64,000 nt of DNA from Cacajao melanocephalus (GCA_963573385.1 CAUYLG010005105.1:59377-123376); one strand, 5' to 3'. Positions 1 to 53,006 are shown, counted from the stretch's first letter. Translations and numbers: made by a program. Notes: generated by a model not told the origin, from the letters alone.

Positions 1-544
1 GTAAGACCTTGTTTCCCTTTCCCCACCATTCCCTCCCACCCCCCTCCAAAAACCCCACGATTTTCTTGTTGTTTCCCTCTGCAAATGCCAGGCCTCAAAG
101 CAGGAGGACCGAACACAATCGGTCACATCGCTCCTTTTCTTCCATTTCTTTCGAACCACGACGCCACTGATTCGGGAGACAAGGCCTGGGTGGCTAATAA
201 AGCGCACGAGTCGAGCAGCTAGCGCGGGCCGGCGGGCGTGGGATCCCGGGTCGCGCGGGGGCCTCGGGGCCAGCCCTCCATCCCGTCGGGTGCGCTGGGG
301 CCAGCAGGGCGCGGCTCCCTCGGAAGGCGCGGACTCTGGCTCTCTGGCCACGGCCCTACGGAGGAGACAACTCCGGTCAGCGGCGAGCGGGCGCGGGAAG
401 TGCGCGGCGGGGCCGGCCCCTGCCCGAGGGAAGGTTCCGCGCCGCGACGGCCAGGCCCGCGAGGGGTGGGGCCGTACAGTCCGCCTAGCGCTCCCGGGCT
501 CCGGCCCACCCGGCTCGCCGCCCCTACTCCAACCTCCCGGCCCG

Positions 545-552
545 TCACGTGA
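545..552. promoter_or_regulatory. Palindromic E-box (USF/MiT-TFE type)
   Basis: TCACGTGA sits in the context CGTCACGTGAGC. This matches the CACGTG core plus the flanks preferred by USF and TFEB/MITF-type bHLH-Zip factors. It lies inside the putative JOSD1 CpG island. Occupancy is inferred from the motif only. Confidence 0.45.
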
Positions 553-801
553 GCGCAGGCCCAGACGCCCTCCCGCCGCGCCCCCGGCTGCAGCCCCCAG
601 CGCCGCCGGGACTGCTTGGCCGCCGGCCGCCCCTCACCGCCGCCGGCCTCCACCTGGCGTGCGGGCCGCCAACTGGGCCGCGCGGGCGGGCGGGCGCGCG
701 CACCTGAGCCCGACGTCAGCGGCCCCCTCCCGGCGCGTGCTCCGGAAACGCCCTCCCGCGCCGTCCCGCTCCTCCGCTCCTCCCCGCCGTGGCGTCACGG
801 C

Positions 802-809
802 TGACGTCA
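802..809. promoter_or_regulatory. Full cAMP-response element palindrome
   Basis: TGACGTCA is the complete CREB/ATF palindrome. Half-site-like copies lie at 711-719 (GACGTCAGC) and 792-799 (GCGTCACG). Three such sites within about 100 bp of a CpG island suggest a CREB/ATF-responsive core promoter. Confidence 0.5.
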
Positions 810-960
810 TCGAAGCCGGCCTGCGAGCAACGGACGCCTGGCGACTCCGGGCGCAGATGAGGGTTTGGGGTGTTGCAGGGGCCTCCGGTGTTGGGCTGCG
901 GAGCTCGGCGGCTGCCGGCAGGGCTGGGGTCTGGCCGTTCGGCTCGGCGCCATCCCGGGC

Positions 961-985
961 GGGACGGGGCGGGGCGGGGCGGGCG
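961..985 (+). promoter_or_regulatory. GC-box run with G-quadruplex potential
   Basis: Repeated GGGGC units give overlapping SP/KLF GC boxes and at least four G-tracts of three or more separated by one or two bases. The run lies in the putative JOSD1 CpG island. Confidence 0.5.
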
Positions 986-1100
986 GCCTGAGGGAGTCCT
1001 GCCAGAACGCCCTCCTGCCGTTCTCCCGGGTGTGGGCGTTGTTCCGGGGCGGCCGTTAGGCCAGCCGTTACCGTCCGCGGCTCTCCGCACCCCTCCCCTC

Positions 1101-1619
1101 TCTGGGCCGGGCTTCTCGGCCGAGCGTTCTTGTTCGCTCTGCGTTGACCATTTTATGTGTGGCTAACACGCCGCTCACAAGGGGGTTTTTCGAAGCACCT
1201 GATTCTGTCGAGCGCAAATTGCACTGGTTAGTGCGCCCGACCTCGCCGCGCTGTCCAGGGAGCGCCAAGGGTAGGTGCCTCGCTGGGAGTCACATTTCAA
1301 GTGCGAAGGAGAATCATGTTGCAGTCCCTTGGTGTCGCATTTGGGTTCACTACACACAAGCCACTGTCCTGTGGCCTTGGGGCTCCCCGCTCTTCTCACC
1401 GTGGCTTTCCTCTGCGTAAACATCAGCGCGAGATATACCTAAGCGCATTGTGTGCGTTGTCGGGAAAAGGCGAACTACTCACACTCACGTGGATTTCATT
1501 ATTTTTTCTCTTTACCTACTCTTAGGGTGCGGTAGGCATCATTATCCACTTTAGTTTCCCTCGTTTTGGGTTTTTCATAAAACTGGGAAAACGAGACGAA
1601 ATGGCACTTCAAATTTAGT
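1101..1619. other. Unique spacer without a recognisable feature
   Basis: GC content falls off away from the CpG island. I see no exon, repeat or RNA gene here, only short chance open frames. Confidence 0.5.
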
Positions 1620-1904
1620 CTTTATTTTTTGGAGACGGAGTTTCACTCTTGTCGCCCAGGCTGGATTGCAACGGTGCGATCCCAGCTTACTGCAGCCTCC
1701 ACCTCCCGCTTCAAGCAATTCTCCTGTCTCAGCCTCTGCATAACTGGGATTACAGGCGCGCGCCACCACGTCTGGATAATTTTTGTATTTTTAGTAGAGA
1801 CGGGGTTTCACCATGTTGGCCAGGCTGGTCTGGAACTCCTGAGATCCCTGCCTCGGCCTCCCAAAGTGCTTGAATTACAAGCATCGGCCACCACGCCCGG
1901 CTGA
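1620..1904 (-). repeat. Alu element
   Basis: Starts with a T-rich tract and GGAGACGGAGTTTCACTCTTG and ends with CCACCACGCCCGGCT, the reverse complement of an Alu 5' end. It carries several substitutions from consensus. Confidence 0.9.
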
Positions 1905-1905
1905 A

Positions 1906-2330
<425 letters not shown>

Positions 2331-2504
2331 ATGCAATTATTTTAACACCATTACACTCAACAATGTTACAATTTAACATGCTGGAGTGCCTGCCACAAGG
2401 TGGGGAGCCCTTTGCCTCTGTCCAGCCAACTTCTGAATTATCTTATATTTTTGTAATTTGTAAGCTACCCACGGATATGCTTATATTTACATATGATTAG
2501 TTCG

Positions 2505-2587
2505 AGGGCTTGCTGTACAGCAAGCACTGTTCTAAGTGCTTTACATATATTAGTTCATTTGCAGCTGATTATCCTATTAGATACTTT
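2505..2587 (-). repeat. MIR/L2-like remnant, first half
   Basis: The text CACTGTTCTAAGTGCTTTAC followed by ATTAGTTCATTT is typical of ancient MIR/L2 remnants. It resumes at 3093 after an Alu insertion. The shared string AGATACTT on both sides looks like the Alu target duplication. Confidence 0.5.
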
Positions 2588-3088
2588 CTTTTTTTTTTTG
2601 TTTTACTTTTTTTAGAGACAGAGTTTCGCTCTGTCGTCCAGGCTGGAGTGCATTGGCGTGATCTCCGCTCACTGCAAACTCCGCCTGCTGCACTCAAGCA
2701 ACTCTCCTGCCTCAGCCTCCTGAGTAGCTGGGACAGAGGCAGGACCCAATCGAATCATAGAACAGGTCCCGCCCCTGGGCCACTGCCCATGGAGATAGTA
2801 AACTGCAAAATGAACCTCCCACTCAATTCAGTGACTGAGGCAGTCGCTGGAACGCCGACGTCCAACATTCCGGCATGCTCCGGGCAACTTTAATAGTAGG
2901 ATCGATGCCACACATTCCAAGAGTTATAATACGATAGCAGTAGCTGGGACTTCAGGCATGCGCCACCATGCTTGGCTAATTTTTTTCACCATGTTTGCCA
3001 GGCTGGTCTCAAACTCCTGACTTTGTGATCCACCCGCTTCGGCCTCCCGAAGTGCTAGGAATACAGGTGTGAGCCACCACGCCCAGCC
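2588..3088 (-). repeat. Alu element interrupted by a 211-bp non-Alu insertion
   Basis: Alu sequence runs from the T tract at 2588 to CTGGGAC at 2734, breaks off, and resumes at 2941 (TAGCTGGGAC) to end at GCCACCACGCCCAGCC. AGATACTT flanks the element at about 2579 and 3091. The interruption is listed separately. Confidence 0.85.
2730..2940 (-). other. Templated insertion: inverted copy of 4885-5095 within an Alu
   Basis: This 211-bp stretch matches the reverse complement of 4885-5095 over its whole length without gaps; I counted about 18 mismatches, mostly transitions. AGTAGCTGGGAC occurs at both edges (2723-2734 and 2939-2950), as expected for a 12-bp target-site duplication. There is no poly(A) tail. 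The source lies just upstream of GTPBP1, so the insert has the sense of a transcript antisense to GTPBP1. Either an RNA intermediate or copying during break repair could have made it. Confidence 0.8.
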
Positions 3089-3092
3089 AAGA

Positions 3093-3225
3093 TACTTTAT
3101 ATCTTTAGAAGAGAAAACAAACTCAGAGAAGTTAACTTGCTTAAGGTTACATGCATATGATATGTGAACCCAGTATGTAGTGAATACGGAATTTGAACTT
3201 AGTGTCCAACTTTTCTTCAGAAAGA
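3093..3225 (-). repeat. MIR/L2-like remnant, second half
   Basis: Continues the element cut at 2587: GAGAAGTTAACTTGCTTAAG with a following GTGAACCCAGTATG-type tail is a diverged antisense MIR core. Confidence 0.5.
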
Positions 3226-3388
3226 CATATAGATGGTTAGGGTAGGGACTTCCTCCTCTAAAATGTCCTGTTAGAGTTCCCCATTAAATTCAAAAGTACC
3301 TTCTCTGACTTTTCTGGGTAAAGGCTATAGTGCAAAGGGCATGTTTTTTAGTTAGCTATCAGGCTGTCAGCACATTCTGGACTTGAAT

Positions 3389-3684
<296 letters not shown>

Positions 3685-3989
3685 CGACTTGAACTTTTTG
3701 GAAGAGCCAGTTGGTGAGATGCTATCAATCTTGGCTACAGAGGAAAAGCCAAAATCTGTTTTTTAAAATTATCACTACCACACCTCTGGTCACCAAAATG
3801 TGTAGATTTCTCCCCACTAGCAACCCATCAGTTCTGCAGGGAATACCAGCTGGGTGGCCTCTAGTTCAATTCAATTCTGTCTCACACTGTCTACCTGGAG
3901 ATACTGTCAGATTCCACTGGTTAAAGGCTCAGTCCTACAAGACTGTGCCCCTCCCTCAGAAGCCAGTTATGAGTTCGGGCCTCCAGAAC

Positions 3990-4227
<238 letters not shown>

Positions 4228-4449
4228 TAGGATGGTGGTGAGCAATTTGGCAAGGAAGAAATTAAAAAGCACATAAAACAGTATCAAGACCATTGGAATC
4301 AGATGACTTTCTGTCTAAGATTCCCAGCTGTGTTTGTGCAAAGAAGACTTGATAGTAGTGGAAAACGGGGACAAGAAGAAACCGTCTCTTTCTTCTCAGA
4401 TAGATCCTCAAAACTGAAAGCCATTTTCAGTACTGCCACTTGCTCACTA

Positions 4450-4483
4450 AAGATTTAGGGTTTAGGTCCAAACCCTAAATCTT
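4450..4483. repeat. Perfect 14-bp inverted repeat with telomere-like arms
   Basis: AAGATTTAGGGTTT (4450-4463), a six-base loop AGGTCC, and AAACCCTAAATCTT (4470-4483) are exact reverse complements. The left half contains TTTAGGGTTTAGG, close to vertebrate telomere repeat. It lies in unique DNA about 1.1 kb upstream of the GTPBP1 start codon. Confidence 0.85.
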
Positions 4484-4884
4484 GGGTTCCTTGTCTTCTC
4501 AAACATGCTCTTGCTTACTTGATCCCTGGAACGAGTGGCCAAGGTCAACGTTATTGGACGTTGGTTAATCCCCAATTTCGCCAAGCAATGAAAGCCTAGG
4601 CTTTTCCGACTTTTGAAGCAGGAAATTCAGGACACTAAAACCTTGCTGATGGCATTTGGGGTTGGGGCTTTTCACAACTGATGACGCTGGAAAATACTCC
4701 ATATGAAATTACCTTATCATACCCTAGATCTTGGTTTAGCAGTTTACCACAAAAGTGGCGAGGTGATTTTTGGCTTTTAATTTTAGCTGCTTGCCTCTGT
4801 TTTTAGCTCATGTAATTGTCTCCGCAAAGACAGTGAATGGAGAATTCTCCCTAAGGTCAGCATTTAATTATTGCCTCACTCTGG

Positions 4885-5095
4885 CTGCTATAGTATTACA
4901 ACTCTTGGAATGTACGGCATCGATTCTACTATTAAAGTTGCCTGGAGCATGCCAGCACGTTGGACATCGGCGTTCCAGCGACTGCCTCAGTCACTGAATC
5001 GAGTGGGAGGCTCATTTTGCAGTTTACTATCTCCGTGAGCAGCGGTCCAGGCGCGGGACCTGTTCTATAATTCGATTGGGTCCTGCCTCTGTCCC
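4885..5095 (+). other. Source segment of the inverted copy at 2730-2940
   Basis: Unique-looking DNA upstream of the GTPBP1 promoter. Its reverse complement is found inside an Alu 2 kb away. The two ends of this segment continue into sequence that is not in the copy, so this is the likely donor. Confidence 0.75.
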
Positions 5096-5199
5096 TCATC
5101 GGAAGGCTCACAGCCCCTACTGTTTTTCAGTAAGATTTGCAGGCTTAGCACCGCCTCTGGAAGCAAGGGGAGTGAAGGGGCGTTGACGAGTAACGTTCG

Positions 5200-30483
<25,284 letters not shown>

Positions 30484-30783
30484 ACCTTCCCCTGGCCCAC
30501 CCCCACCACCCAAGGGGTCCTCACACTCTGGCCACCGCTCCACCAGATGGGCAGAGCAGCTATGACCGCCACCCAGCCCTCCTGCTCGGGCCACAGCCAG
30601 AGTCTCTACATTGCCCCCACCCCCATTTTCCAGGGGGTTTGTAATTTATAAGCTAAGGAAGGCATCCAGACTTCTGGAGGACTGACCATCTCCCACTCTC
30701 CTCCTCACCTTCTTCCTCACACATTTTTTGTACATCTGGGCCCTTAGTTTTTATTCTGTTTATTATATGTCTCTGTCTCTGTT

Positions 30784-30812
30784 CTCTCTCTCTCTCTCTG
30801 TGTGTGTGTGTG
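30784..30812 (+). repeat. (TC)n(TG)n microsatellite in the GTPBP1 3' UTR
   Basis: TCTCTCTCTCTCTCTG followed by TGTGTGTGTGTG. Likely length-variable. Confidence 0.85.
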
Positions 30813-31208
30813 GTGCAGGAGTGCCACCCCCAGGGTCCTTTCAGCCTCTCCTTTCTCCTCCATGGCTGCCCACCTGTGTGTCTGTCTCTCAGAGAATCCT
30901 CAGGGCCGTCAGGGGATGTTGGGAGCAGAAGGAGCCGCCCTCCCTATCTTGCTGCTGCTCTGGGCACTCGGGCCCCTTCGTGGAGCAGACTGGGTTGGGG
31001 GCTTCTGGGATTTGGTGTCTGCTGCTGGAGCAGGAACCCCCAGTCTAGGACTTGGGCATTTTAACAGAAGGTAGTGGCTTCCCTTTTCTCTCTCTCCTCC
31101 TTTTTCGCTTTAAACCCCCAAACAGGTCATGCCAAAAGTTCTCTGGTTGTAACCTGTAGACATGTGGAGGGGAGTGGCGATGGGATTGTAGGACTCTCCC
31201 CACCCCCG

Positions 31209-31245
31209 AATCTGACTCTGACTCTGACCCTGACCCTGACCCTTG
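31209..31245 (+). repeat. CTGACY hexamer tandem repeat
   Basis: About six units of CTGACT or CTGACC in the GTPBP1 3' UTR. Not a telomere repeat. Confidence 0.85.
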
Positions 31246-31932
31246 CCACCGATGCAAAGACAGCTGGTGGGTTTCCCCTTGGAGACAATCCGGCATTTGC
31301 CTGGGCTGGCCCTGGCTGCCCTCAGCTTTTCCTGATCTGCCAGGCCTGGAACCTCCCCTCACCCTGCTTCTTCTTGGGCCTCAGGCACTGGTTACCAGAG
31401 GGCGGGGTCTGGATCTGCTCAGGATCCTGTTTTCCAGCACCTCCTGTTGGAGGGGTGGAGGGATGTTCCCCTGAGCTAGGCTGAGACTAGAACCCCTTCT
31501 TCCCCGCCATGTCACCCCTATGGCTACTACAGGAGCACAGTAGTGAAGGCCTGAGCTCCACGTTTGAAAGTCCTAACTGGAGTGTGGGGAGGGCAGGTAG
31601 CCAGGCTTAGCACAGAGCATTTAGCCCTCTGGAAGAACACCTGCCTGGTGTGGGGTTGTGCTGGCCAGATGGTGGCATGGACCTGAATCCACCTGGACTG
31701 ATTTCTGCACTGAAGCCACAGGTGTAGGGTGGGCTGGTGGGTTGGGGTGGTTCGTTCTCTAGCTGGGGCAGACACCCAGCTGGCTGGGTCCTTCCTCAGC
31801 CTTGCCTCCTCCTGTCCCCAATCCTTTCCTTTCCTCCTGCTTGCAGACTGCTGGTCCCATCTCCTCCCCTCCTTCCAGCTGTTTCTAGTTACCACCTACC
31901 CCTGGCCATGGACTGATCAGACCAGCATTCAA

Positions 31933-31938
31933 AATAAA
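31933..31938 (+). terminator. GTPBP1: GTPBP1 polyadenylation signal
   Basis: Canonical AATAAA followed within 30 bp by the GT-rich TTGTGGTGTTCCC, which places cleavage near 31955. Confidence 0.8.
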
Positions 31939-32950
31939 AGTTTGTTCCAAGTTGACATTGTGGTGTTCCCTGCCCAGCCCTCCAGGTGGAGGTGCTGCCA
32001 TGGGAACGCAGTTGATCTGCCTGCCCTGGGGCGCCTGGCAACAGCTGGGAGCAGGGCAGTGCTGTGAGGAGGCTAGCTTTCCCTGGTCAGGCAGGTATGG
32101 CTTCCGTGTTCAGGCTCCCTCACCAGCTGGTGACACGGGACAAATTTACCAACCTTCTCTGAACCTGTTTGTTTCCTCATCTGAGGCAAAGCAGTACATC
32201 AAGGTTGTGTGAGACTCTGGGGTATCCTGCACTCAGGAAGGGTTCCCCCAGTGAGTGGTCTGCACGCTGTTAGCCACGCTGCCACCTCTGTGCCCTGGGC
32301 AGGCTCGAAGGGAGAGCTGCAGCTGGGACTGCCAGGGGTCTCGCGAGCTTGTGTTGACATTCCCCGAGGCTGTCTGAGTCGATATTTGTTGTTTTTTTTC
32401 TGGTTAAGGGAACTGAAGCTCAGAAGTGTTACCAGCAGCTGTTCATTCCTGTGCCAGCCTTGCCCCCGGTTTTTCCCAGGCAGCTGCTCCTGTGTGTCTG
32501 CTGGCCCGGCCCAGTCTTCCGTCTCTTGGCTGCTTCCCTCCTGCTCTCTGTCCCGGCTCTGCTTACTGGGGCCACTGCCTGCTGGTGCCTCCATAACAAG
32601 CCTCTGGCATTGAGCCCCCTGGCATGGCAGCGGCCTTTGGGGTCTGGGTTTCCACAGGACTTAGCCATGGCAGAACCTCATTTTATTTGAACTCTTTGCC
32701 CCTACAAGCAGCAGTAGTTGCCAGAACCATTCTTGGCATTCAGGAGCTCTGGTGACCACCTTGGCCTCTGGCCACAGACACTCACTCAGGAGGGTGGGGT
32801 TGGATCTGGGTAGTTGCCAGGCCCACACCTGCCAGCAGGAGGCTGACTGGATCCATGCTTTACTGTGTTTAACGGGGGTAACGGGGGTCCCTACAGCCCT
32901 TCCAGCTAAACATTTGGAACAAAACACCAGCCCTTTTGTAGTGAATGCAG

Positions 32951-32956
32951 AATAAA
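32951..32956 (+). terminator. Possible distal GTPBP1 polyadenylation signal
   Basis: AATAAA about 1 kb past the main site, in the order GCAGAATAAAATTG. Use is not shown by sequence. Confidence 0.3.
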
Positions 32957-33878
32957 ATTGTTAATCCAATCAATCATCACCTGGAATGGCAAGGCCTGAC
33001 CCTTGTGTGTGTGCAACAGGCATTTGTGGCGTCTTTCCCAGGAGTAAGGCCTGTGATGGTGGGATGGGGATGGCCAGATCCCTAACTAACTCCACAGTCG
33101 GGACTGTTCCGGCTCATCAGACCCTCTGGCACAGAGAAGGTCACAGGGATGAGTGCAGCACAAAAGTTGAGTTGGGTTGGGGGAAATGCCATGGAGTAGG
33201 CAGTGTGGGGGCTGTGCTCTGTGGGCCCAGTAGGATTTAAGTGTATACAGACAGACAGGCAGAGGGCACGTGCCCAGCCCAGGCTCTGGGCTCCAGGAAC
33301 TTGTTTATTGGTGCTGCTCAGGGATGTATCCTTTGTTGAGATGGCGCCAGAGGCAAAGCAGGTGTTTGTTAGTGAAGGGGAGCGAGCACAGGACCAGCTC
33401 TTTCCCACGCGGCTGAGGAGCTGGTTTTCTGCCCCACCCAGTCCCTTTCTTGTGCCTGTCTCCACAGCCCTCCCTACTGACTGGGTTTCTGCCTTTATTT
33501 GCTCAGCCATGATGAGGACCAGCCCTGGGCCAGGTGCCACAGTCAGTATGAGAGGCTCCAGGGTCAGGCTAGAGAACCACCCTGAATTATTATATCTATC
33601 AATCATCTGGGCAGCTGTCTGCAGGAAAGGTCAGGGCCTGTTTTTCCCCCTGAGCTGGTAGCTGCTGGCTGTTCAAGGGCCCTACCTCCTTGTCCCTTCC
33701 AGCCACAGGTCCAAGGGGCAAGTAGTGAATTCCCATGGAGGAGAATCACTGCACTCCAAGTGGACATGGCCAGTAGGTAAGTGTAACTTTTTCTGCTTCT
33801 GCTCAGTGGCACTGAGAGACAGGAAAACACCACCCCCACCCCTCGCCGTTCTTGGCGATGGGGTTATCAATGACAGCT

Positions 33879-33884
33879 AATAAA
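33879..33884 (+). terminator. Possible distal polyadenylation signal
   Basis: CTAATAAAGCC, about 250 bp before the SUN2 3' end on the opposite strand. If used, transcripts of the two genes would nearly overlap. Confidence 0.25.
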
Positions 33885-34109
33885 GCCACCTCACTTTTTC
33901 CTCATGCCAGCCCTGGACCCACAAACAGTGGAGGAGACCTGCCTCAGGTCCCATCCACCACCACAACTAGACTTTAGGTGAAAGGTGTGGGTGTCTGAAC
34001 TTTAGGAGTAAGTCTTTGGGGACATTCATTTGGCCAAGAATTCATTCCCTCACCTGCCCAAGAGCAACTGCCCTAGGTGAGGTGCAAAGGCCACATGAAA
34101 GTCACATCC

Positions 34110-35632
34110 CACAGCTCCTGGGCATCATTTATTTTTTGCATAGGCATAAATTAGGATCTGGAGATAAAAAAAAACCTAAGAACCAATAGTGCAGCATTTG
34201 TGACAGGAGAGCACAAAACAAAGCCTTGCTGCCTGGGGGTGGAGCAGGGTCGGCCTCGGCACCACCGTCCAGCCTCGTGCTCCAGAGCGGATCGAGGCTC
34301 AGCGCCGCAGTGAAGGGGCCTGCCTGCCCTCTTGCCCCTTCCCCGCAGCCAGACCACCGGACACAGCCAGAACCAGTGCCCCAAGCCCCTCCATGGCCAG
34401 GAACAAGGAACTGAGTATCACCCAGTGCCCCACAGAACGGGGCTAGGAACCAAGCCCTTAGCTTTTCAGTTAGAAAAACAGACTTTGAAAAATATATACA
34501 TGATACAGTGGGGCCTGCTGGCTCTAAAAGTCCCCTCTGCCCCCTTCCCTACCCAGGGTAACTTCTGCCAGCCTCTGTTCCCAGCCCCCACCAACTGCCC
34601 CACAGAGAACAAACCAGAAAGGAGGCTACCTGAACAAGGGCTACTAAAGCCCAAGGGGGCAGCCTGAATGGAGGGCCTCTACATCAGGGCCTGGTTAGAT
34701 GAGGGGACCAGTGCAGACAGACCTCCCACCCCGATACCCTGAATGTCCCCACAGAGCCCAGGGAGTTCCATGCTCCCCACTATTCTTGCTAACCCCAGAT
34801 GCTAATGGCCCCAAAGACAGGTCTGGGTCTCTGCACCCTGGGAGAATGTGGAAAGCAAGCTCAGGGGCACTGGCAGGCACCAGCAGGAATGCAGAGCAGG
34901 GTGGGCCCCAACCCAGCATCAGGAGAGAAAAGCAACTACTGTCCCCAGCAGAGGGGAAGCCTATAGGGTTGGCCCTGGGCCCCTTAGAAGCTCCCAGGAG
35001 CCAGTCTCCTTTAGGGCACAAGAAGCCCTATGGCCCACTGCTACCATGCCCGGGACAAATACATGTTTCTGTAGAAGTCCCTAAGGGAACCTGTGGTTCA
35101 GGCTTCCCTAGGTGGAGGGCACCCCTACATCAGGCGCTTCCGGCCTGGGGAGAGTCCCATCCTGCCCTGGAGCTGAAGACCCTCCTCCCCGAGGGCCTTG
35201 CTTCCCTGCACGGGGAAGCTCACCTAGCCCAGGCCCTAGCTCACCCCTCCCACAGCCCTGACACCTGCTTCATCCATGGGCCTTCCTGTAGCAGCTCCCA
35301 GGTACCAGCCCCCGACCCCAAGCAACAGCAGCCAGGTCTCACCTCTCCCAACTTCCCAGTCCCCCCATGATATGCTACATATATACACGCTCCCAGGAGG
35401 AGAAGCAGACACCACGGGCATGGAGGGAAGGAAGAAGGGAGCTGCCGGAGCCTGCTGGCTGCCTCGAGTCACCTGCTGCTCAGGAGACCCTGCCCATCCT
35501 GCTCATCTCCATGGGGCCAGTCTCCTCTCTCATGCTCCTGGAAGTCAGAGCGCTGAGCAAGCGTGTCGGGGAAGCGGCGAGGTGCTGTTCACCTACTCCC
35601 AGATGGCTGGCAGCAGGCACCAGAAAGCGGGG
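34110..35632 (-). other. SUN2: SUN2 3' UTR
   Basis: Runs from the TAG stop to the poly(A) site without an Alu. Open frames seen here on either strand are not coding. Confidence 0.75.
34128..34133 (-). terminator. SUN2: SUN2 polyadenylation signal
   Basis: TTTATT on the plus strand is AATAAA in SUN2 sense, followed by GCTGTGGGATGTGACT, a GU-rich downstream element. It gives a 3' UTR of about 1.5 kb. Confidence 0.75.
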
Positions 35633-51777
<16,145 letters not shown>

Positions 51778-52368
51778 GGCTTGGTGGGATGTGGACTCTT
51801 CCCCCGAAGAGACTCTAAGGAGAGAGAGGAGGAGGAGGAGGACTGCGCGTGAGGCCTGGAGCTGCCCCCAGCTCCTTTGGAGGAGGAGGGACAGAGGCAT
51901 TGCCTCCTAGCCGAGAACAGACCACCCCCTCCGCGTTCGGTCTAAACAGCCCTGATGGGGGGCCAGGCAGGGATCTGTGAAGCACCCCCGCACCGCACGT
52001 CGGCAGGAGTCATGCCCGGCCTCGGGCTCAGTTAGTGACTCTGGAGCCTCTTCCGGGCGCTTTCCACAGGCTTCCCAATTTTCAGTTTCCTTGTCTTTAT
52101 CCTACCTGGCGCCGAGCTCCGCACAAGCCAGAACTGGGTCTTCCTCGGCTTCTGACAAGTAGCAGAGACTCTGGCCCATGACCGGCACCCGCACACTTCT
52201 GGTCACTGCCTGCACGCCCTGTGGTCCAGCTTTCCTACCTGCCTTTCCCTAGAGACTTCTCCCAGTCTTGCTCTAGCTGTGTCCCTTCACTGACACGTGG
52301 TCATTGATCAAGGGCCACAGCAAACCTTGATAGAAAACCTTCCCCATGTAGACTTCACCTATGTTCTT

Positions 52369-52641
<273 letters not shown>

Positions 52642-52948
52642 TAATTTTTTTTTTTTCTTTGAGACAGAGTTTTGCTCTGTCACCCAGGCTGGAGGGCAAT
52701 GGTGTGAACCTGGCTCATTGAAACCTCTGCCTCCCGGGTTCAAGCGATTCTCCTGCCTCAGCCTCCCGAGTAGCTGAGATTACAGGTGCCTGCCACCACA
52801 CCTGGCTAATTTTTGTATATTTAGTAGAGGTGAAATGGGGTTTCATCATGTTGGCCAGGCTGGTCTGGAACTCCTGACCTCAGGTGATCCACTCGCCTTG
52901 GCCTTCCGAAGTGCTGGGATGACAGGTGTGAGCCACTGCACCCAGCCG
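52642..52948 (-). repeat. Alu element
   Basis: TTTTTTTTTTTCTTTGAGAC start to GAGCCACTGCACCCAGCC; head-to-tail with the preceding Alu. Confidence 0.9.
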
Positions 52949-52959
52949 AGGATTTTTCT

Positions 52960-53006
52960 TTTTTCTTTTAGTAGAGACGGGTCTCTCCCTGTTGGCCAGG
53001 CTCCCA
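52960..53006 (-). repeat. Short Alu fragment
   Basis: TTTTAGTAGAGACGGGTCTC and TGTTGGCCAGGCT are an inner piece of an Alu left monomer. Confidence 0.7.

Larger units (their letters stand above)
230..1100 (-). promoter_or_regulatory. JOSD1: CpG island, probable JOSD1 promoter and noncoding first exon
   Basis: The block is very GC-rich with dense CpG. It holds a TCACGTGA E-box (545-552), three CRE-like elements (711-719, 792-799 and the full palindrome TGACGTCA at 802-809) and a run of GC boxes at 961-985. On the minus strand CAG|GTGCGC at about 704 and GCG|GTGAGG at about 637 could be splice donors of a noncoding exon. The gene assignment rests on known synteny (JOSD1 lies head-to-head with GTPBP1 a few kb upstream), not on coding sequence, since JOSD1 protein-coding exons lie outside the window. 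The transcription start cannot be fixed from sequence. The long open frames here are what GC-rich DNA gives by chance. Confidence 0.6.
30484..31955 (+). other. GTPBP1: GTPBP1 3' UTR
   Basis: About 1.47 kb of unique sequence from the stop codon to the poly(A) site. Holds a (TC)n/(TG)n microsatellite (30784-30812) and a CTGACC hexamer tract (31209-31245). No Alu. Confidence 0.75.
31956..34109. other. Convergent spacer between GTPBP1 and SUN2
   Basis: Unique sequence without Alu. Two further plus-strand AATAAA hexamers (32951-32956 and 33879-33884) could end longer GTPBP1 transcripts. I recognise no separate gene. Confidence 0.55.

Noticed and set aside
219..991. Long open frames on both strands in the first kilobase
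   Set aside because: Arg/Pro/Gly/Ala-rich translations typical of CpG-island DNA; no domain or splice structure supports them.
31209..31245. Telomere-like repeat in the GTPBP1 3' UTR
   Set aside because: The unit is CTGACC/CTGACT, not CCCTAA.
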